Below, piece after piece: positions 57,022 through 64,000 of a stretch of 64,000 bases of DNA. The stretch covers positions 43,144 through 107,143 of the forward strand of contig JAMLIQ010000004.1 of assembly GCA_023954095.1 (NCBI GenBank). Reading direction: 5' to 3'. The position numbers and the translations under genes are program-made. The notes below the pieces were generated by a model, which saw only the letters and a program-made list of their open reading frames with translations, was not told the origin of the DNA and ran no database searches. The first letter of the stretch is position 1; the number at the start of each line of letters is the position of its first letter. The stretch is from Burkholderiaceae bacterium. GTDB lineage: Bacteria > Pseudomonadota > Gammaproteobacteria > Burkholderiales > Burkholderiaceae_C.

Positions 57022-58212
57022 TTGAGCACCACTGACACAGCGGATCGCCAGTTTCCCCCTGTTGTGCTGATTGGGGTAGATTTCGGCGAACCCCATTTTG
57101 ACGCGCAGCTCGAAGAGCTTGGGTTGCTTGCGCAGACAGCAGCTCTCATGCCTGTCGCGCGCTTGGTTTGCAAAAGAAAAGCCCCCGATGCCGCACTTTT
57201 TGTGGGGAGCGGCAAAGCGGACGAAATTCGAATGCTGGCAAAGATGCATGGTGCGGTGGAGGTGCTCTTCGACCAGGCCCTCAGTCCAGCGCAGCAGCGC
57301 AATTTGGAGCGGAATCTGGAACTGCCTGTCTATGACAGAACATTTCTGATCCTTGAGATATTTGCCCAGCGCGCGCGCAGCCATGAGGGCAAACTGCAGG
57401 TTGAATTGGCACGTCTCCAATATCTCAGTACGCGTCTGGTACGGCGCTGGTCGCACTTGGAACGGCAGACCGGAGGCGCTGGCGTTCGCGGGGGGCCGGG
57501 AGAAAAGCAGATCGAGTTGGATCGCCGAATGATTGATGAATCCATCAAGCGAATTAAAGAGCGTTTGGTAAAGGTCAAACGCCAGCGATCCACCCAGCGA
57601 CGACAGCGTGAACGCCGGGATGCGTTCAACATTTCCTTGGTCGGCTACACAAATGCCGGCAAGTCCACGCTGTTCAATGCACTGGTGAAGGCGCGTGCTT
57701 ATGCAGCAGATCAATTGTTTGCGACGCTGGATACGACGACGCGTCAGCTCTACTTGAGCGAAGCGTCTCGAACAGTGTCTTTATCGGATACGGTGGGGTT
57801 TATCCGTGATCTGCCCCATGGTCTGATAGATGCCTTTCGGGCAACGCTACAGGAAGCCATTGACGCTGATCTTCTTCTGCACGTGGTGGATGCGGCGAAT
57901 CCCCATTTCCCAGAGCAGATTGAGCAGGTGCAAAAAGTGCTCCATGAAATTGGCGCAGCGGATATCCCGCAGCTACTTGTGTTCAATAAACTAGATGCCT
58001 TGGACTTGTCCAGCCGCCCTGTACAGTTGATCGACACTTTTGAAGTTGACGGGAAACAGATTCCACGCTTCTTTGTGAGTGCCCGTGGCATGCAAGGGCT
58101 GGATGCCCTGCGTGCTGAGCTTGCTGTTATTTTGATGCGGATGTCTCCGTTGGATAGGCCCTCCGAATCTACCGTCCATTGGGGTGTGCAGGGACCTGAT
58201 TGGGCACAATAG
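57022..58212 (+). CDS. hflX: GTPase HflX
   Basis: The 396-residue protein has an N-terminal HflX domain (VGSGKADEIRMLAK, QRNLERNLELPVYDRTFLIL), the glycine-rich GGAGVRGGPGEKQIELDRRM, and a GTPase domain with P-loop GYTNAGKST. It rescues stalled or hibernating 70S ribosomes by splitting them. The start is a TTG; the first in-frame ATG would remove about 30 conserved residues. Confidence 0.94.
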   Translation: MSTTDTADRQFPPVVLIGVDFGEPHFDAQLEELGLLAQTAALMPVARLVCKRKAPDAALFVGSGKADEIRMLAKMHGAVEVLFDQALSPAQQRNLERNLELPVYDRTFLILEIFAQRARSHEGKLQVELARLQYLSTRLVRRWSHLERQTGGAGVRGGPGEKQIELDRRMIDESIKRIKERLVKVKRQRSTQRRQRERRDAFNISLVGYTNAGKSTLFNALVKARAYAADQLFATLDTTTRQLYLSEASRTVSLSDTVGFIRDLPHGLIDAFRATLQEAIDADLLLHVVDAANPHFPEQIEQVQKVLHEIGAADIPQLLVFNKLDALDLSSRPVQLIDTFEVDGKQIPRFFVSARGMQGLDALRAELAVILMRMSPLDRPSESTVHWGVQGPDWAQ

Positions 58213-58247
58213 CCTGAGCCCCTTTTTTTAAACCAGAGAATTTGCGC

Positions 58248-59600
58248 ATGAATGCACCAAACAGTGCTCGCCGCTGGGCTGTTTTGCCAGCAGGCCTGCG
58301 AGGAATGTTCAATCTGAATGATCCTCGTTGGGGGCGAGGTGATGACAAATTGAACGATGACAGTCGTCCTGATGGTGGGCGTCCGCCATCCCCGGCCACG
58401 GGTGATCGAGGTGATCGCAATCCCAAATCAGGAGGCCAACCACCAGATTTGGATGAACTGTGGCGTGACCTGAACCGCAAGTTGTCAGGTTTTTTTGGTG
58501 GAAAAAATGGAGGTGGACGCGGACCCGGTAACGGTGGCGGATACCAGCCTGATATGAAGAACGCCGGCGTTGGTGTGGGCCTGATCGCGGGGATTGCTGT
58601 TCTGATTTGGTTGGGGACAGGTTTTTTCATCGTGCAAGAAGGGCAGCAAGCCGTCATCACCCAGTTCGGAAAGTACAAAAGTACGGTAGGCGCCGGTTTT
58701 AATTGGCGTTTGCCCTATCCCGTGCAGCGGCATGAACTGGTGTTTGTGACGCAAATCCGCTCCGTGGATGTGGGGCGTGATACGGTGATAAAAGCCACCG
58801 GATTGCGTGAATCGGCCATGCTGACTGAAGATGAAAATATCGTCGAGATCAAGTTTGCCGTCCAGTACCGATTGAATGACGCTCGTGCCTGGCTGTTCGA
58901 GAGCAAGAACCCAGGTGATGCGGTCGTTCAGGCGGCTGAGACAGCGGTGCGCGAAGTTGTCGGGAAAATGAAAATGGATACCGCGCTTGCCGAAGAGCGT
59001 GATCAGATTGCGCCTCGTGTGCGCACGTTGATGCAAACCATTCTGGACCGCTACAAAGTAGGTGTTGAAGTGGTTGCCATCAATCTGCAGCAAGGTGGGG
59101 TGAGACCTCCAGAGCAAGTGCAGTCTGCTTTTGACGATGTATTGAAGGCAGGTCAGGAGCGAGAGAGGGCAAAAAATGAGGCGCAAGCCTATGCCAATGA
59201 TGTCGTGCCACGTGCGGTCGGGTCGGCTTCTCGCTTGAAAGAGGAGGCGGATGCTTACAAGGCGCGTATTGTTGCGCAGGCTCAGGGTGATTCGCAGCGG
59301 TTCAGCGCAGTATTGACGGAGTACCAGAAAGCGCCCCAAGTCACACGCGATCGCATGTACTTGGAGACGATGCAGCAAATTTATGCCAGCATTTCAAAGG
59401 TACTCATTGATTCGCGCCAAGGCTCGAATCTGTTGTATTTGCCCCTAGAAAAGATACTGCAAGGCGCAACTCTGCCTGTTGGGCAGGCAGATACACCGGC
59501 GACGGGGGGGGCAGCCGTCGCTCCACAAATGCCATCCACATTGTCCAACGATGCCCGTGCGCGAGACAGCAGCCGCACGCGTGATCGTGAATCGCGCTAG
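58248..59600 (+). CDS. hflK: FtsH protease modulator HflK
   Basis: The 450-residue protein has a Gly/Pro-rich cytoplasmic N-terminus, a membrane helix near residues 110-130 (GVGLIAGIAVLIWLGTGFFI) and an SPFH/band 7 domain (EGQQAVITQFGKYKSTVGAG, ATGLRESAMLTEDENIVEIK). With HflC it forms a large periplasm-facing cage around FtsH that limits proteolysis. The ATG at 58248 is chosen; a second ATG at 58305 has a poorly spaced ribosome site. Confidence 0.95.
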   Translation: MNAPNSARRWAVLPAGLRGMFNLNDPRWGRGDDKLNDDSRPDGGRPPSPATGDRGDRNPKSGGQPPDLDELWRDLNRKLSGFFGGKNGGGRGPGNGGGYQPDMKNAGVGVGLIAGIAVLIWLGTGFFIVQEGQQAVITQFGKYKSTVGAGFNWRLPYPVQRHELVFVTQIRSVDVGRDTVIKATGLRESAMLTEDENIVEIKFAVQYRLNDARAWLFESKNPGDAVVQAAETAVREVVGKMKMDTALAEERDQIAPRVRTLMQTILDRYKVGVEVVAINLQQGGVRPPEQVQSAFDDVLKAGQERERAKNEAQAYANDVVPRAVGSASRLKEEADAYKARIVAQAQGDSQRFSAVLTEYQKAPQVTRDRMYLETMQQIYASISKVLIDSRQGSNLLYLPLEKILQGATLPVGQADTPATGGAAVAPQMPSTLSNDARARDSSRTRDRESR

Positions 59601-59609
59601 GAGAACACC

Positions 59610-60518
59610 GTGAACAGGGTCGGATTTTTTGCAACCTCAATATTGGTAGCGCTGGCGCTGCTGAGTTCGATGGTGTTCGTCGTTGATCAGCGACAGTTTG
59701 GTGTGCTCTATGCATTGGGACAGATCAAGGAGGTGATTACAGAGCCTGGTCTGAACTTCAAACTACCGCCGCCTTTCCAAAATGTCTCCTATATCGACAA
59801 ACGGCTTTTGACATTGGATAGTTCAGATACCGAGCCGATGTTGACCGCCGAGAAGCAACGTGTGGTGATTGATTGGTACGTTCGCTGGCGTATTTCTGAA
59901 CCTTCCGAATACATTCGAAATGTGGGCCTGGATGAAAATTCTGGTGCCTTGCAGCTCAATCGCGTCGTACGCAATGCATTTCAGGAAGAAATCAACAAGA
60001 GAACGGTGAAGGAATTGCTTTCGCTCAAGCGAGAGGCTTTGATGTCCGATGTCAAGCGAGAGGTTCTCGAGTCCGTGCGCGGGGCGAAGCCTTGGGGTGT
60101 GGATGTTGTTGATGTGCGCATTACACGTGTGGACTATGTAGAGGCAATCACTGAGTCGGTCTACAGGCGCATGGAGGCTGAACGCAAGCGAGTGGCCAAC
60201 GAATTGCGTTCTACCGGCGCGGCGGAAGGGGAGAAGATTCGAGCCGATGCAGATCGACAGCGTGAAATCACGATCGCGAACGCTTATCGTGATGCCCAAA
60301 AAGTTAAAGGCGAAGGCGATGCTGAGGCTGCTCGTATTTATGCGGAAGCTTTTGGCCGGGACCCTCAGTTCGCTCAGTTTTACAGAAGTCTGGACGCGTA
60401 CAAAGCCAGTTTCAACAAGAAGAGCGATATCGTCGTGCTCGATCCTGCTTCGTCCGAGTTCTTCAAATCGTTCCGTGGATCAGGTGCACTGACCTCTACG
60501 CCGAGTATTCGTAAATAA
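59610..60518 (+). CDS. hflC: FtsH protease modulator HflC
   Basis: The 302-residue protein has an N-terminal membrane helix (FFATSILVALALLSSMVFVV) and an SPFH domain (QRQFGVLYALGQIKEVITEP, VDVRITRVDYVEAITESVYR). It starts at a GTG with an AGGAG box, 9 bp after hflK, and is its obligate partner. Confidence 0.95.
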   Translation: MNRVGFFATSILVALALLSSMVFVVDQRQFGVLYALGQIKEVITEPGLNFKLPPPFQNVSYIDKRLLTLDSSDTEPMLTAEKQRVVIDWYVRWRISEPSEYIRNVGLDENSGALQLNRVVRNAFQEEINKRTVKELLSLKREALMSDVKREVLESVRGAKPWGVDVVDVRITRVDYVEAITESVYRRMEAERKRVANELRSTGAAEGEKIRADADRQREITIANAYRDAQKVKGEGDAEAARIYAEAFGRDPQFAQFYRSLDAYKASFNKKSDIVVLDPASSEFFKSFRGSGALTSTPSIRK

Positions 60519-60523
60519 TTTGG

Positions 60524-60724
60524 ATGTCCGGCAGCATGGAGTGGGGGAGTTCACTCTGGATCGCAATAGGTCTCATTTTTTTGATCGAAGGGTTCCTGCC
60601 CATGGTTTCGCCTGGAGCGTGGCGCCGCATGTTCATTCAATTGGTGCGGATGCGTGATGGGCAGATTCGCTTCATCGCCTTGTTGAGCATTGTGATCGGT
60701 GCAGCAATGCTCATTGCGGCTTGA
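60524..60724 (+). CDS. DUF2065 (YjeT-like) small membrane protein
   Basis: The 66-residue protein has two hydrophobic segments (LWIAIGLIFLIEGFLPMVSP and IRFIALLSIVIGAAMLIA) joined by a basic turn. It matches the YjeT/DUF2065 family found directly after hflC in many proteobacteria, suggesting a link to the HflKC-FtsH complex; the function is unknown. Confidence 0.9.
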   Translation: MSGSMEWGSSLWIAIGLIFLIEGFLPMVSPGAWRRMFIQLVRMRDGQIRFIALLSIVIGAAMLIAA

Positions 60725-60805
60725 TCGGATGGGCTCATGGGGTATTGTTTCGAAGTCCTGTGCGTGTACCGGTAGAATCGCCTTTTTAACAGCGCCTCAT
60801 CTTAC

Positions 60806-63360
<2,555 letters not shown>

Positions 63361-63413
63361 GGGTTTTTTGGCTTGCAACGCTCACAAACAGGGCGCTTGC
63401 AGCTATTAATTTA
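63361..63413. repeat. Interspersed repeat between purA and the phosphoribosyltransferase gene
   Basis: GGGTTTTTTGGCTTGCAACG, CAGGGCGCTTGCAGCTATTA and ATTTAGGAG resemble the right half of the family. It also provides the AGGAG ribosome site of the next gene. Confidence 0.45.
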
Positions 63414-63422
63414 GGAGTAAAG

Positions 63423-63947
63423 ATGTTGACCGAAGATGGCAATCACTTGTATGTCAGTTACGACGAATACCATAGCCTCATTGAAAAACTGGCGCTCAGA
63501 GTGCACCAGTCAGGTTGGCAATTCGACACCATACTTTGTCTGGCACGCGGTGGTATGCGTCCTGGTGACATTCTTAGCCGGATCTTCAATAAGCCTCTGG
63601 CGATCATGTCGACAAGTTCCTATAGGGCAGAGGCTGGCACGGTACAAGGGCATTTGGATATCGCACGATTCATCACCACCCCCAAAGGTGAGATTGCCGG
63701 GCGCGTGCTTCTGGTGGATGACCTGGCTGACACTGGGCATACATTGCATGCCGTGATCGATATGCTCAAGACCAGCTACGATCCCATCACCGAATTACGT
63801 AGCGCGGTCATCTGGACCAAGGGAGTGTCCACTTTTACACCCGACTATTCCGTGGAGTTCCTGCCTACAAATCCATGGATTCACCAACCTTTTGAAACCT
63901 ACGACAGCCTTACTCCCGAGAAACTGCTTGAAAAGTGGCGTGTGTAG
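63423..63947 (+). CDS. Phosphoribosyltransferase (purine/hypoxanthine type, COG2236)
   Basis: The 174-residue type I phosphoribosyltransferase has the PRPP-binding motif VLLVDDLADTGHTLHAV and an N-terminal ILCLARGGMRPGDILSR loop. Following purA it is probably a purine salvage enzyme, such as hypoxanthine or xanthine-guanine transferase, but the base cannot be fixed by sequence. An AGGAG box supplied by the repeat lies 5 nt before the ATG. The last 53 bases of the window hold nothing recognisable. Confidence 0.87.
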   Translation: MLTEDGNHLYVSYDEYHSLIEKLALRVHQSGWQFDTILCLARGGMRPGDILSRIFNKPLAIMSTSSYRAEAGTVQGHLDIARFITTPKGEIAGRVLLVDDLADTGHTLHAVIDMLKTSYDPITELRSAVIWTKGVSTFTPDYSVEFLPTNPWIHQPFETYDSLTPEKLLEKWRV

Positions 63948-64000
63948 GCTGTCATTTCGGTGTCGTTGGTGTAAAAAGCTTGTTTTTCGTCCCTGGTTCA

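Overview
The window reads as chromosomal DNA of a betaproteobacterium of the Comamonadaceae, close to Acidovorax. This is inferred from protein character, from gene orders (ppsR/ppsA; ndk-rlmN-pilW-rodZ-ispG-hisS-yfgM-bamB-der-hfq-hflX-hflK-hflC-hisZ-purA; surE-pcm-nlpD-rluD), from the long RpoD, and from about ten copies of a short palindromic repeat often seen between genes in this family. No database search was run. No rRNA, tRNA or CRISPR array was recognised.

Layout. 1-11.2 kb is GC-rich: a RidA-type gene cut by the left edge, comEC, a circularly permuted ATP-grasp/alpha-E pair with a partial tandem duplication at their junction, a VF530 protein, bacterioferritin, the ahpC-ahpF peroxide pair, and a LysR regulator divergent from an MFS transporter. 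11.4-16.6 kb is accessory: remnants of IS110-type transposases, one joined in frame to the tail of an integron-type integrase, flank a compact type II restriction-modification locus (D12-class adenine methylase, small HTH controller, PD-(D/E)xK nuclease); a hipBA toxin-antitoxin operon follows. 16.7-41.3 kb returns to GC-rich core and metabolic genes: ppsR/ppsA, a DUF4212/sodium-solute symporter pair, an FKBP isomerase, an HxlR regulator, a CaiB/BaiF CoA-transferase, a Tag-like glycosylase, rpoD, dnaG, a PotD-like binding protein next to a membrane diguanylate cyclase, an acyl-CoA ligase, a gamma-glutamyltransferase, a PhoD phosphatase, a second diguanylate cyclase and a quinone oxidoreductase. 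41.4-64 kb is a dense run of co-directional housekeeping genes from surE to purA plus a phosphoribosyltransferase. Its GC content is visibly lower (single lines of 42-60% against 70-80% earlier).

How genes work together. ahpC and ahpF form a peroxide reductase beside the iron store Bfr, with a candidate OxyR site in the shared divergent region. PpsR controls PpsA from the opposite strand. The PotD-like protein and the diguanylate cyclase, 3 bp apart with no ABC transporter genes near, resemble the NspS-MbaA polyamine-sensing pair of Vibrio cholerae. The right-hand block combines outer-membrane assembly (BamB, YfgM), ribosome and RNA functions (Der, Hfq, HflX, RlmN, RluB, RluD), membrane protease control (HflKC), isoprenoid synthesis (IspG), cell shape (RodZ), type IV pili (PilW), and histidine and purine synthesis.

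Most noteworthy: the interspersed repeat family, including a copy read in frame inside comEC; the recreated start of the alpha-E gene; the IS110-integrase chimera; the unclassified restriction nuclease with its putative operator; the binding protein-cyclase pair; a bacterioferritin lacking one canonical ferroxidase glutamate; and the absence of rpoS after nlpD.
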